This document shows, piece after piece, positions 26,171 to 35,439 of a stretch of DNA of 64,000 nucleotides. Every line of letters starts with the position of its first letter. Position 1 is the first letter of the stretch. Below the pieces are notes generated by a model. It saw nothing but the letters and a program-made list of their open reading frames with translations, was not told the origin of the DNA and did not search any database. The translations under genes and the position numbers were made by a program. This DNA comes from Chromobacterium violaceum ATCC 12472 (GTDB taxonomy: Bacteria; Pseudomonadota; Gammaproteobacteria; Burkholderiales; Chromobacteriaceae): the NCBI RefSeq assembly GCF_000007705.1, contig NC_005085.1, positions 744,001 to 808,000 of the forward strand. Direction: 5' to 3'.

Positions 26171-27295
26171 TCAGTGTAAAACGGCGCGCAGGACGGCGCT
26201 GAAGGTTTGGCAGACGCGGAGCACGTCCTCGTCGCGCATGCCGGGGAACAGCGGCAGGGTGACGGTGCGCGCGCCGATGTCCTCGGCCACCGGGAAGCGG
26301 CCTTCGGCGTAGCCTTTGTCGCGGAACAGCGTGAACAGGTGCATGGCCGGATAGTGGATGCCGACGCCGATGTTCTCCGCCTTCATCCGGGCGATGAATT
26401 CGCCGCGGGTGACGCGCATGCGGTCCAGCGGCAGCAGCGGCTGGAACATGTGCCAGTTGCCGTGCTGGAAGTCGGCCGGCGGCAGTTCGCAGCCGAGCGC
26501 GCGCTCGAAATGCTGGAAGTACAGCCGGGCCAGCTCGCGGCGGCGGGCGTTGAAGCCGTCCAGCCGCTTCAACTGGCCCAGGCCGATGGCGGCGGCGATG
26601 TCGGTGAGGTTGGCCTTGCCGCCCAGCACGTCTACATCCATGGTGCCGTCCGGGAAGCGGGTGACGCCTTGCAGGCGCAGTTTCTCGAACAGCCTGGCCT
26701 CTTCCGCGTCGTTCAGCACCAGGCAGCCGCCTTCGCCGCTGGTCATGTTCTTGTTGGCGTGGAAGCTGAACGACACCAGGTCGCCGAAGCTGCCGATGGA
26801 CTGGCCGTTCCAACTGGCGCCCATGGATTGGGCGGCATCCTCGACCACGCGCAGCCGGTGGCGGCCCGCGATGTCGTACAGTCGGTCGCGGTCCACCGGC
26901 AGGCCGGCCAGGTCCACCGGAATGATGGCGCGGGTGCGCGGCGTGATCGCGGCTTCGATCTTGTCCAGGTCGATGTTGCGGGTGGCCGGATCGGCGTCGA
27001 CGAACACCGGCGTCGCGCCCACCTTCATGATGACGTTGGCGGTGGCGATCCAGCTCAGCGGGCAGGTGATCACTTCGTCGCCGGGACCGACGCCGGCGAT
27101 CTGCAGCGCCATCTCCAGCGCGGCGGTGGCGGAGGAGACCAAGCGGACCGGGCGGCCGCCGCAGAAGGCGGACAATTCGGCCTCCAGCTGCTGGCAGCGC
27201 GGGCCGGTGGTGATCCAGCCGGAGCGCAGCACTTCGCCGACGGCGGCGATGGTGTCCTCGTCGATGGACGGACGGGTAAACGGCAGAAAATCCAT
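26171..27295 (-). CDS. arnB: UDP-4-amino-4-deoxy-L-arabinose aminotransferase
   Basis: A 374-residue pyridoxal phosphate enzyme of the DegT/DnrJ/EryC1 fold. It opens with DFLPFTRPSIDEDTIAAV, has SSATAALEMAL, and the Schiff-base Lys182 in HANKNMTSGEGG. It transaminates UDP-Ara4O from glutamate to UDP-L-Ara4N. The ATG at 27295 is used; the frame continues to a GTG at 27319, but that codon lies within the palindromic repeat at 27311-27417. It heads the B-C-FT-DH gene run. Confidence 0.93.
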   Translation of the reverse strand: MDFLPFTRPSIDEDTIAAVGEVLRSGWITTGPRCQQLEAELSAFCGGRPVRLVSSATAALEMALQIAGVGPGDEVITCPLSWIATANVIMKVGATPVFVDADPATRNIDLDKIEAAITPRTRAIIPVDLAGLPVDRDRLYDIAGRHRLRVVEDAAQSMGASWNGQSIGSFGDLVSFSFHANKNMTSGEGGCLVLNDAEEARLFEKLRLQGVTRFPDGTMDVDVLGGKANLTDIAAAIGLGQLKRLDGFNARRRELARLYFQHFERALGCELPPADFQHGNWHMFQPLLPLDRMRVTRGEFIARMKAENIGVGIHYPAMHLFTLFRDKGYAEGRFPVAEDIGARTVTLPLFPGMRDEDVLRVCQTFSAVLRAVLH

Positions 27296-27310
27296 ATTCA
27301 AACCCTGAGA

Positions 27311-27417
27311 ATTAGCCACGGACGCAAACGGAAAAACACGGAAGGCCGTGTGGCCAAATCGTGGCTGTGTGGGGCCGTGAATCTTTCCGTGTCATTCCGT
27401 GTGCTTCCGTGGCTAAT
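27311..27417. repeat. 107-bp imperfect palindrome between arnB and arnE-like gene
   Basis: Positions 27311-27343 and 27385-27417 are inverted copies 33 bases long with about four mismatches. Each arm holds degenerate repeats of a CACGGAA-type unit, starting ATTAGCCACGGA. The middle holds a smaller GGCC-flanked dyad. This is the layout of a dispersed intergenic palindrome or small MITE rather than a promoter, but copy number is not visible here. Confidence 0.7.
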
Positions 27418-27427
27418 GAATCGTTTT

Positions 27428-27799
27428 TCAGCTGCGAGCGACCAGCACCACGCCGACGATGATGACGGCGATGCCTATCAGTTTCTGCGTGGCCAGCGCC
27501 TCGCCGAACATCCAGTAGGCGAGCAGCGCGTTGACCACGTAGCCGATGGACAGCATCGGATAGGCGACGCTGACCTCGACGCGCGACAGCGCCATGATCC
27601 ACACCACCACGCTGACCGCGTAGCAGGACAAGCCGCCGACGATGGGCAGATTGGTGGCCAGCGACCAGCCGATGGGCAGCGCGTTGGCCATCGAAAAATC
27701 GAAGTGGCCGATCTGGCGCACGCCGGCCTTCAAACACAGCTGCGCCGCGGCGTTGAGCAGCACGCCGAACAGTATCAATCCGAATTCAATCAGCTTCAT
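27428..27799 (-). CDS. ArnE/ArnF-type small membrane flippase subunit
   Basis: A 123-residue four-helix EamA/small-multidrug-resistance-type protein. It opens with KLIEFGLILFGVLLNAAAQ, and has CYAVSVVVWIMALSRVEVSVAYP and GYVVNALLAYWMFGE, the usual ArnE/ArnF pattern. In E. coli, ArnE and ArnF together flip undecaprenyl-phosphate-L-Ara4N to the periplasm; only one such gene is seen here, so it may act as a homodimer. It lies between arnT and arnB. Confidence 0.8.
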   Translation of the reverse strand: MKLIEFGLILFGVLLNAAAQLCLKAGVRQIGHFDFSMANALPIGWSLATNLPIVGGLSCYAVSVVVWIMALSRVEVSVAYPMLSIGYVVNALLAYWMFGEALATQKLIGIAVIIVGVVLVARS

Positions 27800-27849
27800 G
27801 CATTCTTATCCAAGTATCTTCTCGATCCAGCCTTCAGAAGAAGCTGAAG

Positions 27850-29511
27850 CTAGGGCTTCGCCACCACCATGCGCCGCGGGTCCTGATAGATTACTTTCAT
27901 CGACAGCCCTTGCCGCCGCAACAGCGAATAGGTGTCGTCGCTCATCATCGCCACCGCCTTGGGCGCGGCGCGCCAGCGTTCGGCGAACTGCTCGATGCGC
28001 GGCATCCAGCGCTGCGGCTCCTGTCCCTCGCCGAACTCGAACTCGTCGACGAAGTCCACCAGCGTCACCGGCCGGCCGACATAGTAGGGGAAGGTCTGAT
28101 CGTAGTAGCGGACCGAGTAGATTTCGCTGTCCGGCGCCAGATAGGGCTGGATCTGCCTGACGATTTCCTTGCTGCCCTTGAGCCGGCCGTAGCTGTCGTG
28201 GCCGCTGGCGGCCAGCGTCACTGCGGCCAGGCTGCCGAAGGCCAGCGCCGCCAGCGCCGCCAGCATCTTCCCCCTTCCCAGCGCGCGCCAGGCGAAGAGC
28301 GCCGCGATCAGGAATGCGGCCGCGCCGGCGGCGATGAAGCGGGCGAAGGGCAGAATCACCTCCGGCGGCGAATCGGCATTGGCGAAGCGGCCGGCGAACG
28401 GCCAGGCGGCGAGCAGCGCCAGCCAGAGCAGCGCGGGCAGGACGATATGTTTTTTCAGCTCGCCCGGCGCCATCCGCGGCAGGCTGTGCGCCAGCATCAG
28501 CGCCAGCGCCGGGAACATCGGCAGGATGTAGGACGGCAGCTTGGAGCTGGACTTGCTGAAGAAGGCGAAGATGAACACGCACCAGATCAGCAGCAGGCGG
28601 CCGATGCGCAGGCTGGACGCGCGGTCGGCCCAGGCGTCGCGGACGATCCGCGGCAGCAGCGTGGTCCACGGCAGCAGGCCCAGGATCAGGTAGGGGACGA
28701 AATACCACGGCGCGCCGGTCCGCTTGTGCTCGGTGGTGAGGAAGCGTTCGAAATGCTCGCGGATGAAGAAGAAGCGGGCGAAGTCAGGGTTGCGTTCGGA
28801 CACCAGGACGAACCACGGCGCGGTCAGCGCGAGAAACAGCGCGAGGCCGCTGATCCAGTGCATCCGTTTCCAGAACGACCATTGCCAGTTGACCAGGCTG
28901 TACAGCACCAGCGTGGCGCCGGGGATCAACAGGCCGATCAGGCCCTTGCTGAGCGTGGCGCCGGCCATCGCCGCCCAGGTCAGCCACATCGCCCAGCGGG
29001 TTTCCTCGCGGCTGGCTTCCGCGCGCTGCGCCAGCAGGAAGCCGCACAGCGCCGCAGTGAGGAAGAAGCTGACGCCCATGTCCAGCGACAGGAAGTGGCT
29101 GTTGGCGACGATCCAGGCCATGCCGCCGGCGGCCAGCGCGGCGTGGCGGCCGGCTTCGGTGCCCCACAGCCGGCGCGCCGTCAGCGACACCGCGGCCACG
29201 CTGAGGAAGCCGGTCAGCCCCGGCCAGAAGCGGGCGGCGAACTCGTTGACGCCGAAGGCGGCGAAGCTGAGCGCGCCCATCCAGTACTGCAGGATGGGTT
29301 TCTCGAAATACAGCAGGCCGTTGAGGCGGGGCGTGACCCAGTCGCCGCTGTGCAGCATGAACAATGAAATCGTCGCATAGCGGCCCTCGTCGGCGTGGAT
29401 CAGGCCGCGGTAGCCCAGGCTGCCGAACCATATCAGCGCGAACAGCAGCCACAGGGCGGGTTCGATCTTGCGGGCAATCGGGCCGGAATGAATAGCGGAG
29501 GTCTGGCTCAT
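27850..29511 (-). CDS. arnT: Undecaprenyl-phosphate-Ara4N:lipid A transferase (GT83)
   Basis: A 553-residue multi-spanning GT-C glycosyltransferase with about 12 hydrophobic segments. The first periplasmic loop has HADEGRYATISLFML, with the acidic residues typical of ArnT/PMT enzymes, followed by GDWVTPRLNGLLYFEKP. It transfers L-Ara4N to lipid A phosphate in the periplasm, lowering net negative charge and giving polymyxin resistance. The ATG at 29511 is chosen; the frame extends to a TTG at 29556. It heads the leftward arn operon, with 50 bases to the flippase-like gene. Confidence 0.9.
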   Translation of the reverse strand: MSQTSAIHSGPIARKIEPALWLLFALIWFGSLGYRGLIHADEGRYATISLFMLHSGDWVTPRLNGLLYFEKPILQYWMGALSFAAFGVNEFAARFWPGLTGFLSVAAVSLTARRLWGTEAGRHAALAAGGMAWIVANSHFLSLDMGVSFFLTAALCGFLLAQRAEASREETRWAMWLTWAAMAGATLSKGLIGLLIPGATLVLYSLVNWQWSFWKRMHWISGLALFLALTAPWFVLVSERNPDFARFFFIREHFERFLTTEHKRTGAPWYFVPYLILGLLPWTTLLPRIVRDAWADRASSLRIGRLLLIWCVFIFAFFSKSSSKLPSYILPMFPALALMLAHSLPRMAPGELKKHIVLPALLWLALLAAWPFAGRFANADSPPEVILPFARFIAAGAAAFLIAALFAWRALGRGKMLAALAALAFGSLAAVTLAASGHDSYGRLKGSKEIVRQIQPYLAPDSEIYSVRYYDQTFPYYVGRPVTLVDFVDEFEFGEGQEPQRWMPRIEQFAERWRAAPKAVAMMSDDTYSLLRRQGLSMKVIYQDPRRMVVAKP

Positions 29512-29754
29512 CTTGAACGAGGGAGTGGCGTCGGCTTGCGGTGGTGTCCAATCCAATAGGATACCTCATCCCCCATGCTTTGTAAGTGTGCGCTGTGTGA
29601 CCGCGCCGGGGCTTCGCCTGTTCCGTTCGGCGGCGGATCGCTGTACGGCCGTCATCCTTGCCGCCGGCAGCCGTGCTGTCCTGCCCGGGGTGATCGGTTC
29701 GAGGGTGGGGCGAAAGCTGTCTGCGGTGCGTTTGTCCTTGGCGATAAAAACGCT
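29512..29754. other. Divergent promoter region arnT / peptide gene
   Basis: No protein gene is supported in this gap; the short frames present are GC-rich chance frames. It must hold the leftward arn promoter, but no clear PhoP or PmrA-type box is recognised. Confidence 0.4.
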
Positions 29755-29784
29755 TTGACTTAGTCAAATGTCATAAATTAGTAT
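29755..29784 (+). promoter_or_regulatory. Putative sigma-70 promoter of small peptide gene
   Basis: TTGACT at 29755-29760 and TTAGTA at 29778-29783 are separated by 17 bases in an AT-rich stretch, about 60 bases before the peptide gene. An 11-base palindrome TGACTTAGTCA overlaps the -35 box and could be an operator. Confidence 0.5.
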
Positions 29785-29845
29785 TTTCATGCGCTTCATA
29801 GTCATGGAGCGGAATGTGAACAATTCGAACAACTAGGAGAAATGA

Positions 29846-30076
29846 ATGAAAAAGGCACTGATTCCCGCCCTGCTGGCTGCCGCATCCGTCATGAGCGCGG
29901 CCCCGGCGCAAGCCGCCGAGAAGACCACGGTGGTCAAGTCGGTGGCGCAAGCCGTTCATCACGGCGCCCAGGAGAGCCGGCAACAGCAGCAGCAACAGCA
30001 GCAACAGCAGGCGCTGATTGGCGAAGATGGCGGCGTGCTGCTGCAATCCGTCAGCAGCGGCGGCTTTGACGCCTAA
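29846..30076 (+). CDS. Small Sec-type peptide with poly-Gln tract; candidate RiPP precursor
   Basis: A 76-residue product. Residues 1 to 23 form a signal peptide (MKK, hydrophobic core, AQA cleavage site). Then follow a short linker, ten consecutive Gln residues (about 46 to 55), and a C-terminal ALIGEDGGVLLQSVSSGGFD segment. An AGGAG box lies six bases before the ATG. Downstream, after a terminator-like hairpin, come an HExxH putative peptide beta-hydroxylase and an ATP-grasp-like gene, so this is the best candidate precursor. Signal-peptide-bearing RiPP precursors are known (bufferins). The function is inferred from context only; a plain secreted peptide is the alternative. Confidence 0.7.
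   Translation: MKKALIPALLAAASVMSAAPAQAAEKTTVVKSVAQAVHHGAQESRQQQQQQQQQQALIGEDGGVLLQSVSSGGFDA
29981..30010 (+). repeat. CAG/CAA trinucleotide tract (10 codons)
   Basis: Ten consecutive Gln codons, mixed CAG and CAA, within the small peptide gene. The mixture limits slippage, but in-frame length change remains possible. Confidence 0.9.
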
Positions 30077-30096
30077 GGCTGAGAAACAGCAGGGAG

Positions 30097-30129
30097 TGGG
30101 CCGCCATCACGTGGCCCATTTGTTTTCTT
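30097..30129 (+). terminator. Partial terminator after peptide gene
   Basis: A stem TGGGCC/GGCCCA with a ten-base loop is followed by a T-rich stretch (TTTGTTTTCTT). Placed between a candidate precursor and its enzyme genes, it would give more precursor than enzyme transcript. Confidence 0.6.
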
Positions 30130-30204
30130 AGAGCCTGTCCACGATCTTTTTCCGGCCAAGGCCGCGCGGCCTGGGTGCCGGAAGAAAAATCGTGAACAGG
30201 CTCT
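30130..30204. repeat. 75-bp inverted-repeat element
   Basis: Positions 30130-30156 and 30177-30204 are inverted copies with about three differences, each ending in AGAGCCTGT on the outside and CCGGC on the inside. A diverged half of similar sequence lies at about 57808-57833. It looks like a dispersed palindromic element. The GTG at 30192 lies inside it and is unlikely to be a real start. Confidence 0.65.
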
Positions 30205-30224
30205 TGGGCTGGAGAGGTTGGAAC

Positions 30225-31220
30225 TTGAGCGCTACGCAGCTGTTTTACCTGTTGAAGTGGGAGGCGGGCACGCCGCCTATGGTCGACGACGTGCTGGTCG
30301 CGCATCTCCACAAGATGCGCTCATGGGCGAGGGAGCTTTTCTGGTTCGCGTCGTGCAACGGCCTGGATCATGCCTGGCAGGCTCGCGATGTCGAACCCGG
30401 CGAGCGGGCGTTGTTGAACCCCTGGGTATTCCATCAGCTCAAGGAGGCGGTTTCGGGCCTGAACGAGCGCGGTTGCCGGGCGGCGATCCAGGCCATCGCC
30501 GAGGCGGAAGGGCGGGATGGCGCGCAGCGGATGCTGGGCGAGTCGATCGAGGTGGATTTCGATAGCGATCTCTGCCGCAGAATGGAAACGGGCAGCAGCA
30601 CAATGTCCTTGCCGGCTGAGGCGTTCAGCGGCGAGGAACGCGAGCGGGTCATGGACAAGCTGCAAACGGCGCTCGCCATGATCGACGCCGCGGCGCCGCT
30701 GGCCGGCCGCCTGATTCGCAATGCGACGCGAACGATCATTTGCCGCAAGCACTCCCTGGATATCCTGGCGGCGGAAACTGATCCCAACGACATCGGCGAG
30801 CTGCGGATCCTGAATCCGCAACTAGACCGCTATACGGTGGTGGACCTGGTCGATACCCTGATTCACGAGTCGCTGCACAACTTTTTCGCGATGTATGAGC
30901 TGCAGCACGGGTCTTTCGTCGCTTATCAGCAGTCTGCTCGGCTGAGGCCGGTTTCGCCCTGGTCGGGCAATCCCATTCCCTATAACGCGTTCACGCATGC
31001 CATCCTGATTTACTTCGCGTTGTTCCATTTTTATCTCAAGTTGTATCCGTCCGGCGCCGAGTTTGACCGGAGCCGGGTGGAAAGCCTGCTGGCGAAATGC
31101 GCGCGCGGATTTCGCCTGGAGAATCTGGACGCCTGCCTGCGGGAGTGCGGCGCATCCCCCTCCTGGCTGTTTGATCTGTACCGGGTGATGTCTGACGATG
31201 TCCGCGCCGCGTATGCCTGA
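30225..31220 (+). CDS. HExxH-type putative peptide beta-hydroxylase (RiPP tailoring)
   Basis: A 331-residue protein with the zinc/iron-type motif HESLH at residues 214 to 218, then SPWSGNP (about 244 to 250) and FTHAILIYFALFHFY. This order (HExxH, a PW-x-NP stretch, then a Ha-yvyfa helix) is that of the aKG-HExxH family, Fe(II)/2-oxoglutarate enzymes that beta-hydroxylate residues in RiPP precursors, and not that of a protease. No signal peptide is seen, so it works in the cytoplasm. The TTG at 30225 is chosen because GGAGAGG lies seven bases upstream; an upstream GTG sits in the repeat. It is followed 26 bases later by the ATP-grasp-like gene. Confidence 0.7.
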   Translation: MSATQLFYLLKWEAGTPPMVDDVLVAHLHKMRSWARELFWFASCNGLDHAWQARDVEPGERALLNPWVFHQLKEAVSGLNERGCRAAIQAIAEAEGRDGAQRMLGESIEVDFDSDLCRRMETGSSTMSLPAEAFSGEERERVMDKLQTALAMIDAAAPLAGRLIRNATRTIICRKHSLDILAAETDPNDIGELRILNPQLDRYTVVDLVDTLIHESLHNFFAMYELQHGSFVAYQQSARLRPVSPWSGNPIPYNAFTHAILIYFALFHFYLKLYPSGAEFDRSRVESLLAKCARGFRLENLDACLRECGASPSWLFDLYRVMSDDVRAAYA

Positions 31221-31246
31221 ATGAAATCTTGGAAAGAGGAAGTGGT

Positions 31247-32098
31247 ATGAAAAGAATGGCGGTTCTTTTCTCGCGGCATGCGCAGGACGAGGTGGTCCAA
31301 TCCTTGTCGCGGATGGCGGGCGCGCGGGAGCTGGAAACGCTGGCTGCGGAGGACATGCTGGCAGGCGTGTCGTGCGAGGTCGACAATCGGGGATTGTCTT
31401 TCCTGCGCGGCGCGAGGCCAGGGGCCGTCGTTCCGGACGGCGTTTTCCTGATCAACCGGCTTTTCATGAATCAGAAGCTGTTCGAACAGGCGGCTGGCGA
31501 CGCGGTGGCGGCGCAGACCGAGATCGAGGCCTATTTCCGGCAGGCGCTGTCTTTGACGGCGGCGTGCTCCTCCCGTCCCGGCATGTATGCGCTGTGCGGC
31601 GATTATTTGCCGCTGTTCCTGCAATGGAAGCGAGCGAGCGGCCTGTCGTTTCCTCTGGCCACGCCCCGTTACGACTATGCGTTTGGCCGGGCGTATCCCG
31701 AGGTCGGCGATTTTTCCTCCGTGGTGTACAAGTCCCCGTTCGATTTGCGCGGCTGGAAGCCGAATAGCCAGCCGGACGCCATGTGGCATACGTTTTCGGT
31801 CGAGCGCCCGAAGGGTGTTCCGGTCGCCTGCGCGGTGCTGGGCGATGGCGTCCTGTTCAATCCCGGCGGCGATGTGGCCATTCCCTCCTGGCTTGGCGAG
31901 GCGAGCGTGGCGATCGCGCGCCTGTTCGGCGGCTGTTTTGGGGAAATCCTCTATTTCATCAACGGGGAGAGCGCGTGCTTCGCCTCATTCAGCCATTTCA
32001 TATCCAGTACCTGGGATGCGGCGCGCTTCGACGCTCTGCTGGGCGAGTATTGCGATAAACAGCGGGATGCGGCTTCGGGCGTCGGGGAGAGCGGGTGA
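31247..32098 (+). CDS. Divergent ATP-grasp-like protein of peptide locus
   Basis: A 283-residue protein I can place only loosely. The layout resembles RiPP-type ATP-grasp proteins: an N-terminal domain leading to GVFLINRLFMNQKLFEQA, VVYKSPF with Lys162, PVACAVLGDGVLF, and GEILYFING at residues 232 to 240. The usual Mg-binding FLEVNP-type stretch after it is replaced by FASFSHF, so the metal site appears altered. It may be an inactive or re-purposed enzyme. A GAGGA box lies six bases before the ATG at 31247. It overlaps the next small gene by GTGA. A novel family is the alternative. Confidence 0.5.
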   Translation: MKRMAVLFSRHAQDEVVQSLSRMAGARELETLAAEDMLAGVSCEVDNRGLSFLRGARPGAVVPDGVFLINRLFMNQKLFEQAAGDAVAAQTEIEAYFRQALSLTAACSSRPGMYALCGDYLPLFLQWKRASGLSFPLATPRYDYAFGRAYPEVGDFSSVVYKSPFDLRGWKPNSQPDAMWHTFSVERPKGVPVACAVLGDGVLFNPGGDVAIPSWLGEASVAIARLFGGCFGEILYFINGESACFASFSHFISSTWDAARFDALLGEYCDKQRDAASGVGESG

Positions 32099-32277
32099 AG
32101 TGCGTCCCGCGATGGCGCGCGCTGATGCTCATGTCGCTTTTATCCTGCGCCCCGCTCCTCGCTGTACGCGGGCGTGGGGCGGGGCTGAACGGCGTGGGCG
32201 GAGCGGAAAGCACGGTCCGCAGCAATGTGCTGTTCGCCAAATTCAACCTGGGCTTTGATCGCCTGGGTGTTTTTTAA
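32095..32277 (+). CDS. Small exported peptide (60 aa), possible second product
   Basis: A 60-residue product starting at GTG, overlapping the upstream stop as GTGA, with GGGGAG five to six bases before it. Residues 1 to 24 look like a signal peptide (MKCVPRWRALMLMSLLSC), possibly with a lipoprotein Cys at 18. The mature part contains GLNGVGGAESTVRSNVLFAK. It could be a second peptide substrate, an export or immunity factor. No family is recognised. Confidence 0.5.
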   Translation: MKCVPRWRALMLMSLLSCAPLLAVRGRGAGLNGVGGAESTVRSNVLFAKFNLGFDRLGVF

Positions 32278-32298
32278 CCATGAGACTAGGAGAAATCG

Positions 32299-32634
32299 AT
32301 GGCTGAAATCGGCAATACCCCGCCGTTGCCTCCGCCGGTGCCCGCTGAGCAGCGCGCCGCGAGCCAGGAATACCGTTACCAGGCGGAAGGCCGCCAGGTT
32401 CGCTTGTCGGTGCAGGGCAAACTGGACGCCACTGGCGCCGCGCCTCGTTTCGGGGCCGGCGCCTGGCTGGCGATGAGCGTTGAGGAGAACGGACGCCGCA
32501 GCGAGCTGCAATGGACAGAGCAGGGCTGCGTCATCACGATTTCCAGCACGCGCCGAGCGTGCTCGGCCGAGGAGAAGGACAGGACGCTGCGCTGGCTGCG
32601 GCAGATTCCCAAGCAGCCGGCCCCCCCGGCCTGA
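32299..32634 (+). CDS. Small protein of peptide locus, unknown
   Basis: A 111-residue soluble protein with a Pro-rich start (MAEIGNTPPLPPPVPAEQ) and a beta-type middle (QVRLSVQGKLDA, then GAWLAMSVEENGRRSEL). No family recognised. The leader CTAGGAGAAAT before its ATG is the same as that before the small peptide gene at 29846, which suggests a shared origin or regulation. It ends base-to-base against the hemF stop on the other strand. Confidence 0.65.
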   Translation: MAEIGNTPPLPPPVPAEQRAASQEYRYQAEGRQVRLSVQGKLDATGAAPRFGAGAWLAMSVEENGRRSELQWTEQGCVITISSTRRACSAEEKDRTLRWLRQIPKQPAPPA

Positions 32635-34307
<1,673 letters not shown>

Positions 34308-34476
34308 GACTTCATGACTGCATGGGTTGATGGATCAGGCGCTATTCTGAAAAAAGTCGGCCTACTTGTATGTACGTGTTGTTTGGGCGGCGTGAAGGTT
34401 TTGTGTAACGATGTGTAAAATGGTTCTTACATCAATTATTTTGGATGAGGCATTGATCCGACCATGCCCGGATGGC

Positions 34477-34504
34477 AAAACAGCCCGTCGTTGCGGGCTG
34501 TTTT
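34477..34504. terminator. Rho-independent terminator of esterase gene
   Basis: An 11-base stem AAAACAGCCCG/CGGGCTGTTTT with a six-base loop; the T-run works leftward for the gene ending at 34526. Confidence 0.85.
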
Positions 34505-34525
34505 GATTTGAGGGCGAGGAGGCCG

Positions 34526-35344
34526 TCAGGCGGCCGCGAAGGCGGTCCAGCCGCAGGCCTGTTCGACCAACTGGGGCTGGGGCGCGCTGTTGAAGAACTT
34601 CAAGCTGCGCTGCAGCACCTCGGCGCGCTCGTTGTCGACCATGACCATGTGGTAGCTGTTGGACAGCGGCATGAAGTCCACCGGGCCGCCCAGGTACTGC
34701 ATCAGGTGGTGGGCGGAGCGCGGGCTGGTGATGTCGTCTTCGTCGGCGTGGACGATCAGCGTCGGACAGGTGATCTCGGCCAGGCGCGGCAGCAGCTGGC
34801 GGCGCAGGCGGTCCACTTCGCGGATGCACATCAGCGGGATGTAGGCGTAATGGAAGCGGTCGCCGCGCTCGAAGCGCTGTTGGATCGCCTTGCGGATGCG
34901 CGCGTTCTTGATGCCGAACGGGGAGACTTCCGGCACGCGCATTTTCTTGGCCAGCCGGGGGATGTGATACACCGCGTGGCGCAGCCAGGTCAGCTTGGGC
35001 AGGCTCCAGCCGTCGAGGAACACCGGCGGCGCGTACAGCGCCAGCTTGTCCTGATGCTTCTCGCGGCGTGCCACTTCCAGCGCCACCAGGCCGCCCAGGC
35101 AGACGCCTGCCAGGTGGACGACCTTGTGCTTGGCCTTCAGTGCGCGGTATTCGCTGCGAATGCTTTCCACCCAATCTTCCCAGCCTACGCCCAGCAGGTC
35201 TTCCGGCGAGCCGCCGTGACCGGGCAGCACCGGGGAGTGGGTAACGATGTCGGCGTCTTCCAGCGTGCGGCCCAGCGCGCCCAGATCATAAGCGGTACCG
35301 CCAAGGCCGTGTACCAGCAGCGCCGCCGGTCGTGTGGAAACCAT
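34526..35344 (-). CDS. Est30-like alpha/beta hydrolase with Cys nucleophile position
   Basis: A 272-residue carboxylesterase of the Est30 type, with LLVHGLGGTAYDLGALGRTL (oxyanion region), PGHGGSPEDL and GWEDW. The nucleophile elbow reads GVCLGG, so Cys82 takes the place of the usual Ser; the codon is TGC. The acidic HADEDDITSP and NSYHMVMVD supply the other two triad residues. With Cys the enzyme could be a thioesterase or dienelactone-hydrolase-like, or weakly active. The ATG at 35344 has an AGGA box. It lies divergent from nothing and next to rstB. Confidence 0.85.
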   Translation of the reverse strand: MVSTRPAALLVHGLGGTAYDLGALGRTLEDADIVTHSPVLPGHGGSPEDLLGVGWEDWVESIRSEYRALKAKHKVVHLAGVCLGGLVALEVARREKHQDKLALYAPPVFLDGWSLPKLTWLRHAVYHIPRLAKKMRVPEVSPFGIKNARIRKAIQQRFERGDRFHYAYIPLMCIREVDRLRRQLLPRLAEITCPTLIVHADEDDITSPRSAHHLMQYLGGPVDFMPLSNSYHMVMVDNERAEVLQRSLKFFNSAPQPQLVEQACGWTAFAAA

Positions 35345-35439
35345 TCTGCATATTCCTGATTTTCGATAATCGGAATTATCCGGAATCAAGCGCAAGCGGT
35401 CTGTGGGCTTCCTGTCGATGCTTTGTGACAATGAGTGAC

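Noticed and set aside
30192-30227. Upstream GTG start for the HExxH protein
   Set aside because: It lies within the inverted repeat and has no ribosome site, whereas TTG at 30225 follows GGAGAGG at ideal spacing.
30225-31220. Zinc metalloprotease from the HExxH motif
   Set aside because: The residues after the motif follow the HExxH peptide hydroxylase pattern, and there is no signal peptide or typical third ligand motif of secreted proteases.
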